Assembly (NCBI RefSeq): GCF_024919295.1
Contig: NZ_JANWTC010000007.1
Span: 62,001 to 126,000, forward strand
DNA length: 64,000 nucleotides
Source of the DNA: Corynebacterium lemuris
GTDB lineage: Bacteria > Actinomycetota > Actinomycetes > Mycobacteriales > Mycobacteriaceae
Reading direction: 5' to 3'
Translations under genes and position numbers: made by a program
Notes under the pieces: generated by a model
What the model saw: the letters and a program-made list of their open reading frames with translations, nothing else
The model's database searches: none
What the model was told of the DNA's origin: nothing
In this document: positions 24,926 to 33,162 of the stretch, piece by piece
Layout of the letters: each line of letters starts with the position of its first letter
Numbering within the stretch: position 1 is the stretch's first letter

Positions 24926-25704
24926 AACTTCCCCCGACCTTCCACCAGCTGATCCGCGAGCGCAAAGCCACCCAGGTGGGTCTGTGGGTGTGCTCGGGTT
25001 CCGCCACCGCCGCTGAGATCGTCGCCTCCTCCGGCTGCGACTGGGTGCTGGTCGACGGTGAGCACTCCCCCATCGGCCTGGAGTCCACCCTGGACATCCT
25101 GCGCGCCATGGGCGCTTACCCGGCGGTGCCAGTCGTGCGTGTGCCGGTCAACGACACCGCCCTGATCAAGCAGTTCCTGGACCTGGGCGCCCAGAACATC
25201 ATGGTCCCCATGGTCCACACCGTCGAGGACGCGGAGCAGGCCGCCGCCGCCATGCACTACCCGCCGCGCGGTGTGCGCGGTGTCGGCAGCGCCCTGGCAC
25301 GTTCCGCCCGCTGGAACCGCGTCGAAGGGTACCTGCAGAACGGCTCCGAACACGTCAGCCTGACCGTCCAGGTCGAGTCGGCGGAGTCCGCGACCAACGC
25401 CGAGGCCATCCTCGCGGTCGAGGGTGTCGACGCCGTCTTCATCGGCCCCTCCGACCTGGCCGCCTCCATGGGCCTGCTCGGGCAGCAGAACCACGAGGAC
25501 GTGGTCAACCATGTCCTCAACACCATCAGGGCGGCGAACGCGGCCGGCAAGCCGGTCGGCGTCAACGCCTTCAACAACGAACAGGCCCAGCAGTACATCG
25601 ACGCCGGCGCGGATTTCGTCGCCGTCGGCGCGGATGTCCAGCTGCTGGCCACCTCCACCGCCGCACTCGCCGAGAAGTTCGGCGCCTACAACACGAAGGG
25701 GTGA
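24910..25704 (+). CDS. hpaI: 4-hydroxy-2-oxo-heptane-1,7-dioate aldolase
   Basis: A 264-residue class II aldolase of the HpcH/HpaI family. It splits 4-hydroxy-2-oxoheptanedioate into pyruvate and succinic semialdehyde. Characteristic segments are LWVCSGSATAAEIVASSGCDWVLVDGEHSPIG, QNIMVPMVHTVEDAEQ with its metal-binding context, GVRGVGSALARSARWN and VDAVFIGPSDLAASMGL. GGAG lies just before the ATG, and the gene begins inside the end of hpaH. It completes the carbon skeleton breakdown of homoprotocatechuate. Confidence 0.92.
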   Translation: MPIRLELPPTFHQLIRERKATQVGLWVCSGSATAAEIVASSGCDWVLVDGEHSPIGLESTLDILRAMGAYPAVPVVRVPVNDTALIKQFLDLGAQNIMVPMVHTVEDAEQAAAAMHYPPRGVRGVGSALARSARWNRVEGYLQNGSEHVSLTVQVESAESATNAEAILAVEGVDAVFIGPSDLAASMGLLGQQNHEDVVNHVLNTIRAANAAGKPVGVNAFNNEQAQQYIDAGADFVAVGADVQLLATSTAALAEKFGAYNTKG

Positions 25705-25711
25705 CCGCCAC

Positions 25712-27184
25712 ATGACCGTCAACATTGAGGAACTGCTCGCGAAGGTGCCCACCGGTCTGCTGATCGGTGACAGCTGGCGCGACGCCAGCGCAGATGAGAC
25801 CTTCACCGTCGAGAACCCCGCCACCGGGGAGACCATCGCCACCCTGGCCTCCGCCACCTCCGAGGACGCCATGGCCGCACTCGATGCCGCCTGCGCGGTG
25901 CAGGAGCAGTGGGCGCGGACGTCGGCACGCGAACGCTCCGACATCCTGCGCCGGGCGTTTGACCTGGTGCATGAGCGCGCCGAGGAATTCGCCACGCTGA
26001 TGACCCTGGAGATGGGCAAGCCCATCGCCGAGGCCCGCGGCGAGGTCACCTACGGCGCGGAGTACCTGCGCTGGTTCTCCGAGGAGGCGGTGCGCGACTA
26101 CGGCCGCTACGCCCCCACCCCGGAGGGCACCCTGCGGATGATCACCGTGCGCAAACCGGTCGGCCCGTGCCTGCTGATCACCCCGTGGAACTTCCCGCTG
26201 GCCATGGCCACCCGCAAGATCGCCCCGGCCGTGGCCGCCGGCTGCACCATGGTGCTCAAGCCGGCGAAACTCACGCCCTTGACCTCCCAGTACTTCGCGC
26301 AGACCATGCTCGATGCCGGCCTGCCGGCGGGCGTGCTCAACGTGGTGTCCTCCTCCAGCGCCTCCGGCATCTCCACACCGATCATGGCGGATCCGCGCCT
26401 GCGCAAGGTCTCCTTCACCGGCTCCACCCCGGTGGGCAAAACCCTGATGAAGGCCGCGGCCGACAACGTCCTGCGCACCTCCATGGAGCTCGGCGGCAAC
26501 GCCCCGTTCCTGGTCTTCGCCGACGCCGACCTGGATGAGGCCGTCGAGGGCGCGATGGGCGCGAAGATGCGCAACATCGGCGAGGCCTGCACCGCCGCGA
26601 ACCGGTTCATCGTCCACGAGTCCGTCGCCGAGGAGTTCGCGCAGAAGTTCGCCGAGCGCATCGCGGGCCTGACGGTGGGCAACGGCCTCGACGAGACGGT
26701 CACCGTCGGCCCGCTGGTCGAGGAGAAGGCCCGGGATTCCGTCGCCTCGCTTGTCGACGACGCCGTGGCCGCCGGCGCCCGTGCCGTGGCAGGCGGCAGG
26801 AAGGTCGAGGGCCCGGGCTATTTCTACGAGCCGACCGTCCTGATCGACGTGCCGGCTGACGCGCGTGTGGTGCAGGAGGAGATCTTCGGTCCCGTGGCCC
26901 CGGTGATCACCTTCTCCACGGAAGAAGAGGCCATCAGGCTGGCCAACTCCACCGAATACGGCCTGGCCTCCTACGTCTTCACCGGCGACCCGAACCGGAT
27001 GTGGCGCCTGTCGGACGGCCTCGAGTTCGGCCTCATGGGCTTCAACTCGGGTGTCATCTCCAATGCCGCGGCGCCGTTCGGTGGCGTCAAGCAGTCGGGT
27101 CTGGGCCGGGAGGGTGGTGCCGAGGGTCTGGATGAGTACACCACCGTCCAGTACATCGGCATCCGCGACCCCTACAAGAAGTAG
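25712..27184 (+). CDS. gabD: Succinate-semialdehyde dehydrogenase
   Basis: A 490-residue aldehyde dehydrogenase of the GabD type. Landmarks are TLEMGKPIAEARGEVTYGA, LLITPWNFPLAMATRKIAPA, VSFTGSTPVGKTLM, the catalytic Glu in SMELGGNAPFLVFADAD and the catalytic Cys in NIGEACTAANR. It ends with the GabD-typical GLGREGGAEGLDEYTTVQYIG. It follows hpaI by 7 bp behind AAGGGG. It therefore most probably oxidises the succinic semialdehyde released by HpaI to succinate, linking the pathway to the TCA cycle. Confidence 0.88.
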   Translation: MTVNIEELLAKVPTGLLIGDSWRDASADETFTVENPATGETIATLASATSEDAMAALDAACAVQEQWARTSARERSDILRRAFDLVHERAEEFATLMTLEMGKPIAEARGEVTYGAEYLRWFSEEAVRDYGRYAPTPEGTLRMITVRKPVGPCLLITPWNFPLAMATRKIAPAVAAGCTMVLKPAKLTPLTSQYFAQTMLDAGLPAGVLNVVSSSSASGISTPIMADPRLRKVSFTGSTPVGKTLMKAAADNVLRTSMELGGNAPFLVFADADLDEAVEGAMGAKMRNIGEACTAANRFIVHESVAEEFAQKFAERIAGLTVGNGLDETVTVGPLVEEKARDSVASLVDDAVAAGARAVAGGRKVEGPGYFYEPTVLIDVPADARVVQEEIFGPVAPVITFSTEEEAIRLANSTEYGLASYVFTGDPNRMWRLSDGLEFGLMGFNSGVISNAAAPFGGVKQSGLGREGGAEGLDEYTTVQYIGIRDPYKK

Positions 27185-27188
27185 CCCC

Positions 27189-27232
27189 GGCCGGGAAAAC
27201 CGGCCAGCTCGGGTTCGAGTGCGATGAACCCG
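27189..27232 (+). terminator. Two short hairpins after the homoprotocatechuate operon
   Basis: GGCCGG-GAAAA-CCGGCC (27189-27205) is followed by CGGGTTC-N9-GAACCCG (27210-27232). Neither has a U-tract, so termination is plausible rather than certain. The second resembles a T-arm by chance, but no tRNA fold surrounds it. The rest of the 240-bp gap holds only the promoter of the next gene. Confidence 0.45.
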
Positions 27233-27392
27233 CACTGCCGGCATCGTCCTGCCGGGTGGTCTCTTCCACCCCGCAGGCTCACTGCTCCCTCTCCTCCGGG
27301 TGCCGGGACAGTCTGGTCTTCAACGGACTGGTGGCTACCGCGATCCTGTCTTCCATCTTTCTCTCCACCCGGAAAAGGCCCCGGAACCTAAC

Positions 27393-27398
27393 TAAAAT
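27393..27398 (+). promoter_or_regulatory. Candidate -10 element (TAAAAT)
   Basis: TAAAAT lies 27 bp upstream of the ATG at 27425, leaving room for the GGGAGAAGGAG ribosome binding site. No clear -35 was seen. Confidence 0.4.
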
Positions 27399-27424
27399 GA
27401 ACTGTCAGGCCGGGAGAAGGAGAC

Positions 27425-27982
27425 ATGAGGATGACACTGCTGCACCACGACACGCTGATCGTCCAACAGATGACGGGTTTCGTGTCAAACAATTTTGATG
27501 TCTATGACCCGGAGGGCACCGTGATCGCCCATGTCCAGACCGAAGGATCCCTGGGATCAAGACTGCTCAAGGGCAACCGCACCTTCACCGTTTCCGATGG
27601 CGACGGTGAGGCGGTACTCCTGGTGCGTGACCCCATGAACTTCGTCCGCGACACCTACGAGCTGGATGATCCGGACGGCACCGCCTTCGCCCATGTACGC
27701 AAACGCTTCACCTTCCTCAAGAAACGCATGGACATCGAACTGGCCTCCGGCGGTGTGATTGAACTGCACGGCAATTTCCTGGGCTTCGAATTCGAGTTCA
27801 TGATGGGGGACCGTGTCCCTGCGCGGGTCACCCGCAAGTGGTCCGGTGCCGTCCGCGGTCTGCTGGGACGCAGCACCTACGCCCTGATCTTCGATCCGGA
27901 GGCGCCCGAAGAGGTACGCAAGGCGATCATCGGCGGGATGATCGCCCTCGACCTGATCCGGGCGAAGGAGAACAACAATTAG
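27425..27982 (+). CDS. LURP-one-related / YxjI-like beta-barrel protein
   Basis: A 185-residue protein with the scramblase-like LOR fold. It is a run of short beta strands, with two similar halves (DVYDPEGTVIAHVQTEGSL and YELDDPDGTAFAHVRKRFTF) and the final strand HGNFLGFEFEFMMGDRVPARVTRKWSG that is typical of the family. It lacks a signal peptide. Bacterial members are mostly uncharacterised, and membrane-associated or phospholipid-binding roles have been proposed for the fold. The ATG has an excellent GGGAGAAGGAG site. It is monocistronic and convergent with the LysR gene. Confidence 0.75.
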   Translation: MRMTLLHHDTLIVQQMTGFVSNNFDVYDPEGTVIAHVQTEGSLGSRLLKGNRTFTVSDGDGEAVLLVRDPMNFVRDTYELDDPDGTAFAHVRKRFTFLKKRMDIELASGGVIELHGNFLGFEFEFMMGDRVPARVTRKWSGAVRGLLGRSTYALIFDPEAPEEVRKAIIGGMIALDLIRAKENNN

Positions 27983-28024
27983 TTCTTCCGGGTCTTCCGT
28001 CAAGTACCGCATGCGGGGAATCCC

Positions 28025-28969
28025 CTATCCGCGCAGACGCGTAGGGACCCCAGGCACATGACCACCGGTCAGCTCCCGGAACTCCCCTGCCACGGTGCGG
28101 AAGTGCCGGGCGCGCCGGGTCAGGGTGCTGTCTTTCGGGACCGCGATGACGATGGCGTGCCCGGGGTGTTCCCCCTTCAGGGGCACGGGAACCACGCCGT
28201 CACCCCAGTGGGGTGGGGTGGTGCCGGGGATCTGCGAGATGAGCGTGTATCCGATGCCCTGGTGGACCATGGCGCGCACGTGGTCGAAATTGCTGGAGTG
28301 GTGCAGGATCCGGGGTTGCAGGCCCTGCCGTTCGAAGAGCTCGATGATCAGTTCCCGGGCCGGGGAGTTGTTGATCATGACGAACTGTTCGCTGCTGAGC
28401 TGGCTGAGGGCTACTGACTTTTCCCTCGCCAACCGGTGGCCGGCGGGCAGCAGGGCGTGGGGCAGTGGATCGGCCACGAGGCTGGTCTCCAGGGTCGGGG
28501 GCAGCCCCACGCTGTAGGTGATGGCCATCTCGATGCGGCCGCCCTCCAGGGCGTTGATCAGCCCGTCCTGGTTGGATTCGGTGATCTTGACCTGCACGCC
28601 GGGGAAGCGTTCCCGGTAGGCCGCCATGATCCGGGGCAGGTAGGCCGGGGCGATGGTGTCGAAGCAGCCGATGTTGAGGGTGCCGCGGTCCTCAGTCTGC
28701 AGGGTTCTGCTCAGCCACTCGAATTCGCTTGCGCTGCGCAGGGTGCGGCGGGCTGCGGGCAGCAGCTCCTCCCCCACCGGTGTGAGGGTCAGCCCCTTCC
28801 CGCGGCGGCGCAGGAACAGTGCGACCCCGATGATGGACTCCAATTCGGTCAGCGCCGAGGACATCGAGGACTGGTTGAGGTGAAGCACCTCGGCTGCTTT
28901 TGAGGTGGATCCCTCCTCGGCGGCGGTGACAAAATAGGCCAGTTGCCGGAGGGTGAAGTTGCTGAGCAT
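28025..28969 (-). CDS. LysR-family transcriptional regulator
   Basis: A 314-residue regulator. The N-terminal helix-turn-helix reads FTLRQLAYFVTAAEEGSTSKAAEVLHLNQSSMSSALTELE, followed by the linker helix and RRGKGLTLTPVGEELL. The C-terminal periplasmic-binding-like domain begins GTLNIGCFDTIAPAYLP. It is transcribed divergently from the oxygenase, oxidase and dehydrogenase genes, the usual LysR arrangement. It therefore probably activates that cassette in response to its aromatic substrate or product. Confidence 0.9.
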   Translation of the reverse strand: MLSNFTLRQLAYFVTAAEEGSTSKAAEVLHLNQSSMSSALTELESIIGVALFLRRRGKGLTLTPVGEELLPAARRTLRSASEFEWLSRTLQTEDRGTLNIGCFDTIAPAYLPRIMAAYRERFPGVQVKITESNQDGLINALEGGRIEMAITYSVGLPPTLETSLVADPLPHALLPAGHRLAREKSVALSQLSSEQFVMINNSPARELIIELFERQGLQPRILHHSSNFDHVRAMVHQGIGYTLISQIPGTTPPHWGDGVVPVPLKGEHPGHAIVIAVPKDSTLTRRARHFRTVAGEFRELTGGHVPGVPTRLRG

Positions 28970-29051
28970 GTGCCGCTACCTGTCTTAATGGATTTTAACG
29001 ATGAAGTTGAGCGAAGAAAAGTGTTTGATTCCATATTGTGTCCCATGTCAT

Positions 29052-29067
29052 CTTGTAGATCAACAAG
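29052..29067. promoter_or_regulatory. Candidate LysR binding site
   Basis: CTTGT-N6-ACAAG contains the T-N11-A pattern of LysR operators and is nearly a perfect palindrome around GATC. It lies in the divergent region between the LysR gene and the MpaB-like gene, 33 bp before the latter's start. Confidence 0.45.
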
Positions 29068-29099
29068 CGGAACAGATCACTGACAGGGAGACGAACACC

Positions 29100-30038
29100 A
29101 TGTCCATCACCACCGGCCCGACCACCGCCACCATGAAGCAGCCGAAGCGCTGGGTCGACGACCGTATCGCCCAGCTTGACGGCGTGCGCGACTACGACGC
29201 GATCATCAGCCTCATCGCGAATTACAAGCTCAACGACTTCATCATGAACCTGACCTATGCCACCGGTTTCATGAGCAACACGGTCCCGGTCGGCGGCTCC
29301 GACGCCATCGCCGGCACCGGCAAGGCGCAGCAGCGCCCCCAGACCCGCTACCTGGACACCATGAACTACTTCTGGGAATGGTTCTTCAAGGGCCCCGACC
29401 ATCCGGATGTCCAGGCCTCCCTGCTCCGCCTCAACCGGCTGCACGCCCACCTCTACGACAAATTCCCCGAGTCCTTCCGCGACCGCGACGAGTGGATCTT
29501 CACCATGTGCAACCTCGGCTGCGGTGCAGACCGCATGCGTGACATCGTCGGTGCCCCGCGCCAGCCGGAGAACGTCCAGGTCGCCTGGCACACCTTCTGG
29601 GAGAAGGTCTCGCGCCAGATGACCGGCCCCGACGGCCACTTCACCGACTTCCCCGGGAGCTACGACGCGATGATCGCCTTCGCCGAGGACTTCGAGAGCC
29701 GCGAGCACCCCTACACCCCCACCGGCAACAAGGTCGCCAACCTGCTCATGGACCAGTTCAACGAGAAATTCCTGCCGAAGCCCCTGCACGGGGCGGGCCG
29801 CAGCTTCATTCTCACCTTCGTCCCGCCGACGGTGCGCAAGCGCCACAGCCTGCCCAGGCCGAACCGGGCCATCGAGTTCCTGACGAAGAAGGCCTTCCGT
29901 CTCATGTTCTTCGCCATCGACCACTTCGCTCCGGACAACAGGGTCTCCAACTCGGACCGCCTGGCCAGCGCCGAATTCGAGGCGGAGCGGAAGAAGATCT
30001 TCGCCTCCGAGAAGAACAACCCGCTCCCGAAGCTCTGA
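29100..30038 (+). CDS. MpaB/DUF2236-family oxygenase-like protein
   Basis: A 312-residue soluble helical protein. Its central region reads YATGF, then TGKAQQRPQTRYLDTMNYFW, then LLRLNRLHAHLYDKFPESFRDRDEWIF, then AWHTFWEKVSRQM and HPYTPTGNKVANLLMDQF. This series of conserved positions (R-x2-DT, R-x-H, FW, YTP-N) is that of the MpaB/DUF2236 family. The family includes the haem-b rubber oxygenase Lcp, which cleaves C=C bonds; catalysis here is inferred from the family only. The ATG at 29100 has AGGGAG upstream. It is first in a cassette with a VAO-type oxidase and an aldehyde dehydrogenase. Confidence 0.7.
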   Translation: MSITTGPTTATMKQPKRWVDDRIAQLDGVRDYDAIISLIANYKLNDFIMNLTYATGFMSNTVPVGGSDAIAGTGKAQQRPQTRYLDTMNYFWEWFFKGPDHPDVQASLLRLNRLHAHLYDKFPESFRDRDEWIFTMCNLGCGADRMRDIVGAPRQPENVQVAWHTFWEKVSRQMTGPDGHFTDFPGSYDAMIAFAEDFESREHPYTPTGNKVANLLMDQFNEKFLPKPLHGAGRSFILTFVPPTVRKRHSLPRPNRAIEFLTKKAFRLMFFAIDHFAPDNRVSNSDRLASAEFEAERKKIFASEKNNPLPKL

Positions 30039-30082
30039 GCACCCCCACCCGCACGCACGCCTCCAGGAAGAGAAACAGACAC

Positions 30083-31684
30083 ATGACCGTCACCACCCAG
30101 ATCATCGAAGACGTCCGCACCCGCGCAACCCAGGCCCGCGCCGAATTCGAGGCCGTCGTCGGCGCGGAGAACATCCACGACGAGAAGCCCGCCCTGCAGG
30201 AATTCACCGACCCCTACGACAACCGCCAGCGGCCGCGTTTCACCGCCAGTTACGTCATCCAGCCGGGCTCCACGGAGGAGATCCAGCAGATCGTGCAGAT
30301 CGCCTCCCGCCACCGCGTGCCGCTGTGGACCGGTTCCCAGGGTCGCAACAACGGCTACGGCGGCAGCGCCGGGCGTGTCGACGGCTCCGTGGTGCTCAAC
30401 CTGCGCCGGATGAACCGGGTGCTGGAGGTCAATGAGAAATTCGGCTATGTCGTCGTCGAACCGGACGTGAGCTTCGCCGAGCTCAACGCCTACCTCGTCG
30501 ACAACGGCTACAACCTGTGGACCGATGTACCGGACCTCAGCTGGGGTTCGGTCATGGGCAACACCCTCGAGCACGGCGTGGGTTACACCCCCTACGGCGA
30601 GCACGCCGATTTCGTCTGCGGCATGGAGGTGGTGCTGGCTGACGGCGACCTTGTTCGCACCGGCATGGGGGCGCAGTCCAACAGCCGGATCTCCCACAAC
30701 CACCAGCGCGGCTTCGGTCCGCGCCTGGACGAGATGTTCATGCAGTCGAATTTCGGCATCGTCACCAGGATGGGCCTGTGGGCCATGCCGCGTCCGGAGG
30801 CCTGGCGTGCCGTGTGGATCCACTGCGACACCGATGACGCCTGCTACGAGCTCATCGACGCCCTGCGCCCCCTGCTCATGGACGGCACCATCCGCAACCG
30901 CGTCACCATCATGAGCCTCATGGCCGTCGTGCCGACGCAGACCGTCAAGGCCGACTGGCAGCCGGACCACGCACCGGTCACCGAGGAGGTCCGCGCCCTC
31001 ATGCGCGAGCGCACCGGCCTGGGTAACTGGAATGCCCGCATCGGTCTCTACGGGGCACCCGCCCTCATGGAGATCCAGGAGCAGCAGATCCAGGACGCCA
31101 TCACCCACATCGACGGGGCCCGCCTCGTCTCCCGCGAGTACCGCGGTGATGTGAAGGCCGAGGAGGTCCTGCCGCAGGACCAGGCCATGGCCGGCATCCC
31201 CAACATGGACCTGCTCAACTTCCTCAACTGGTACGGCTGGGAGCACACCGGGCATGTCTCCTATGGCCCGATCATGCCGCTGACGGGTGAGGACGGGAAG
31301 CAGATGCATGAGCTGCTGGTGCGCCACTGCGACCGCATCGGGCGGGACTTCGGTGAGGCCTTCGCGCTGACCCCGCGCAGCATGCAGATGTTCGCCCTCG
31401 TCCTCTATGACGCGGCCAACCAGGAGGACCTCGAGCGCACCTACGTCATGACCGCCGACCTCATCCGCGAATCCGCGGCCATGGGCTACGGAGAGTACCG
31501 CGGCCACCTGGAGTTCATGGACCTGATCGGGGACCAGTTCGACTTCAACGACAATGCCTCCCGCCGCCTCAACGAGAAGATCAAGAACGCGCTCGACCCG
31601 GCCGGCATCCTCTCCCCGGGGCGCCAGGGCATCTGGGGTGGCGAGTTCTCCCGCCCCGCCAACAACCCCGCATACTTCGCCTGA
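30083..31684 (+). CDS. Vanillyl-alcohol/eugenol oxidase-type flavoenzyme (VAO family)
   Basis: A 533-residue FAD enzyme that oxidises 4-substituted phenols. The FAD-binding PP domain contains YVIQPGSTEEIQQIVQIASR and PLWTGSQGRNNGYGGSAGRV. The substrate domain includes VPDLSWGSVMGNTLEHGVGYTPYGEH. The segment EHTGHVSYGPIMPLTGED aligns with the region carrying the covalent flavin His of VAO and eugenol oxidase; here it is His391, rather than the Tyr of 4-cresol dehydrogenase. An oxidase using O2 is therefore favoured over a cytochrome-linked dehydrogenase. Candidate substrates are eugenol, vanillyl alcohol or 4-alkylphenols. It starts behind AGGAAG, 44 bp after the MpaB-like gene. Confidence 0.87.
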   Translation: MTVTTQIIEDVRTRATQARAEFEAVVGAENIHDEKPALQEFTDPYDNRQRPRFTASYVIQPGSTEEIQQIVQIASRHRVPLWTGSQGRNNGYGGSAGRVDGSVVLNLRRMNRVLEVNEKFGYVVVEPDVSFAELNAYLVDNGYNLWTDVPDLSWGSVMGNTLEHGVGYTPYGEHADFVCGMEVVLADGDLVRTGMGAQSNSRISHNHQRGFGPRLDEMFMQSNFGIVTRMGLWAMPRPEAWRAVWIHCDTDDACYELIDALRPLLMDGTIRNRVTIMSLMAVVPTQTVKADWQPDHAPVTEEVRALMRERTGLGNWNARIGLYGAPALMEIQEQQIQDAITHIDGARLVSREYRGDVKAEEVLPQDQAMAGIPNMDLLNFLNWYGWEHTGHVSYGPIMPLTGEDGKQMHELLVRHCDRIGRDFGEAFALTPRSMQMFALVLYDAANQEDLERTYVMTADLIRESAAMGYGEYRGHLEFMDLIGDQFDFNDNASRRLNEKIKNALDPAGILSPGRQGIWGGEFSRPANNPAYFA

Positions 31685-31734
31685 GCGCGAGATCGCCTAC
31701 CTTTACGTAAGACCCGTCACAACAAGGAGCACAC

Positions 31735-33162
31735 ATGACCCAGGCAACGATTGAGGCCATCACCTCCGTCGAGAAGCTTCTCGACGCCGTCGCGGACCCC
31801 GCCGGCCGCCCCATCCACGACCCCGCCACCGGCGAACTCATCGCCCACGCCCCCGAACACACCACCGCTGACCTCGACGCCGCCGTCCAGCGCGCCACCA
31901 CCGCGAAGGCACAGTGGGCCGCACTCACCGACGAGGAGCGCCGCGACCTTCTCCTGCGCCTGGCCGACACCATCGAGGCCGTCGCCGAGCCGCTGGCCCA
32001 GCTGCTGTCGCGTGAACAGGGCAAACCCCTCAACGGCGCAGGAGCCCGCTTCGAGGTCGGCGCGTGTGCCGGCTGGCTGCGCGCCACCGCCTCCTTCGAC
32101 CTGGACGAGCAGACCCTTGTCGATGACGGTGAGACCCACGCCGTCCTCAACTACCGGCCCCTGGGTGTCGTCGGTGCCATCGGGCCGTGGAACTGGCCGA
32201 TGATGATCACCATCTGGCAGATCGCCCCGGCCCTGCGCATGGGCAACACGGTCGTGGTCAAACCCTCCGAATACACCCCCCTGTCCGTCCTCGCTCTGGT
32301 CCATGTCCTCAACACCGTCCTGCCCGACGGGGTGCTGAACATCATCTCCGGCGACGGCGAGGTGGGGGCCGCCCTGAGCACGCATAAGGACGTCGCCAAG
32401 ATCATGTTCACCGGCTCCACCGCCACCGGACGCAGGATCATTGAGGCCTCCGCCGGCACCGTCAAGCGTCTGACCCTGGAACTGGGCGGCAACGACGCCG
32501 GCATCATCCTCGACGACGCCGATCCGGCCGCCATCGCTGAGGATGTGTTCTGGGGTGCGTTCATCAACACCGGTCAGACGTGCGCGGCCCTCAAACGCCT
32601 CTACGTCCCCGACAGCCTCTACGACCGGGTCGTCGACGCCCTGGCGGAGGTCGCCGCGGCGATGCCCATGGGCGTGGGCCTGGATGAGGACAATGTGCTC
32701 GGCCCGCTGCAGAACAAGGCCCAGTACGACATCGTCGCGGGTCTGGTCGACGCCGCCCGCGAGGCAGGCGCACGCATCGTCACCGGCGGTGACCCCGACC
32801 AGGACCAGCCCGGGTTCTTCTACCCCACCACCCTGGTCGCCGATATCGACCCGGACAACCCGCTGGTCATCCAGGAACAGTTTGGGCCGGCGCTGCCGAT
32901 CATCCGCTACACCGACCTCGAGGAGGCCATCGCCCAGGCCAACAGTCTGGACGTGGGCCTGGGTGCCTCGGTGTGGTCGGCAGACACGGCGCGGGCACGT
33001 GCAGTCGCGGCGCGCCTGGAGGCGGGCACGGTGTGGATCAACAAGCACGGTGCGGTGGACCCGCGGATCCCCTTCGGCGGGATCAAGGGCTCCGGTTACG
33101 GCCTGGAGTTCGGCGTGGAGGGCCTCAAGGCCCTCGGCGTCCCGCAGGTCATCAGCGGGTGA
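31735..33162 (+). CDS. Aldehyde dehydrogenase (probably aromatic aldehyde)
   Basis: A 475-residue NAD(P)-dependent aldehyde dehydrogenase. Landmarks are GVVGAIGPWNWPMMITIWQIAPA, IMFTGSTATGRRI, the catalytic Glu in LTLELGGNDAGIILDDAD, the catalytic Cys in NTGQTCAALKRLYVP and FGGIKGSGYGLEFGVEG. Behind a VAO-type oxidase it is best placed to oxidise the resulting benzaldehyde or cinnamaldehyde to the acid. AAGGAG precedes the ATG. The coding start contains a perfect 20-bp palindrome (31767-31786). Its end overlaps the convergent DUF454 gene by 11 bp. Confidence 0.87.
   Translation: MTQATIEAITSVEKLLDAVADPAGRPIHDPATGELIAHAPEHTTADLDAAVQRATTAKAQWAALTDEERRDLLLRLADTIEAVAEPLAQLLSREQGKPLNGAGARFEVGACAGWLRATASFDLDEQTLVDDGETHAVLNYRPLGVVGAIGPWNWPMMITIWQIAPALRMGNTVVVKPSEYTPLSVLALVHVLNTVLPDGVLNIISGDGEVGAALSTHKDVAKIMFTGSTATGRRIIEASAGTVKRLTLELGGNDAGIILDDADPAAIAEDVFWGAFINTGQTCAALKRLYVPDSLYDRVVDALAEVAAAMPMGVGLDEDNVLGPLQNKAQYDIVAGLVDAAREAGARIVTGGDPDQDQPGFFYPTTLVADIDPDNPLVIQEQFGPALPIIRYTDLEEAIAQANSLDVGLGASVWSADTARARAVAARLEAGTVWINKHGAVDPRIPFGGIKGSGYGLEFGVEGLKALGVPQVISG
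31767..31786. repeat. Perfect 20-bp palindrome made of two inverted copies of a recurrent 10-mer
   Basis: CGTCGAGAAGCTTCTCGACG lies within the first codons of the aldehyde dehydrogenase gene (SVEKLLDAV). Each half is the 10-mer CGTCGAGAAG, which occurs at ten further positions in the window. Confidence 0.8.

Noticed and set aside
27210..27232. tRNA-like T-arm sequence (GGTTCGAGT in a hairpin)
   Set aside because: No acceptor, D or anticodon arm can be formed around it; it is a simple 7-bp hairpin.
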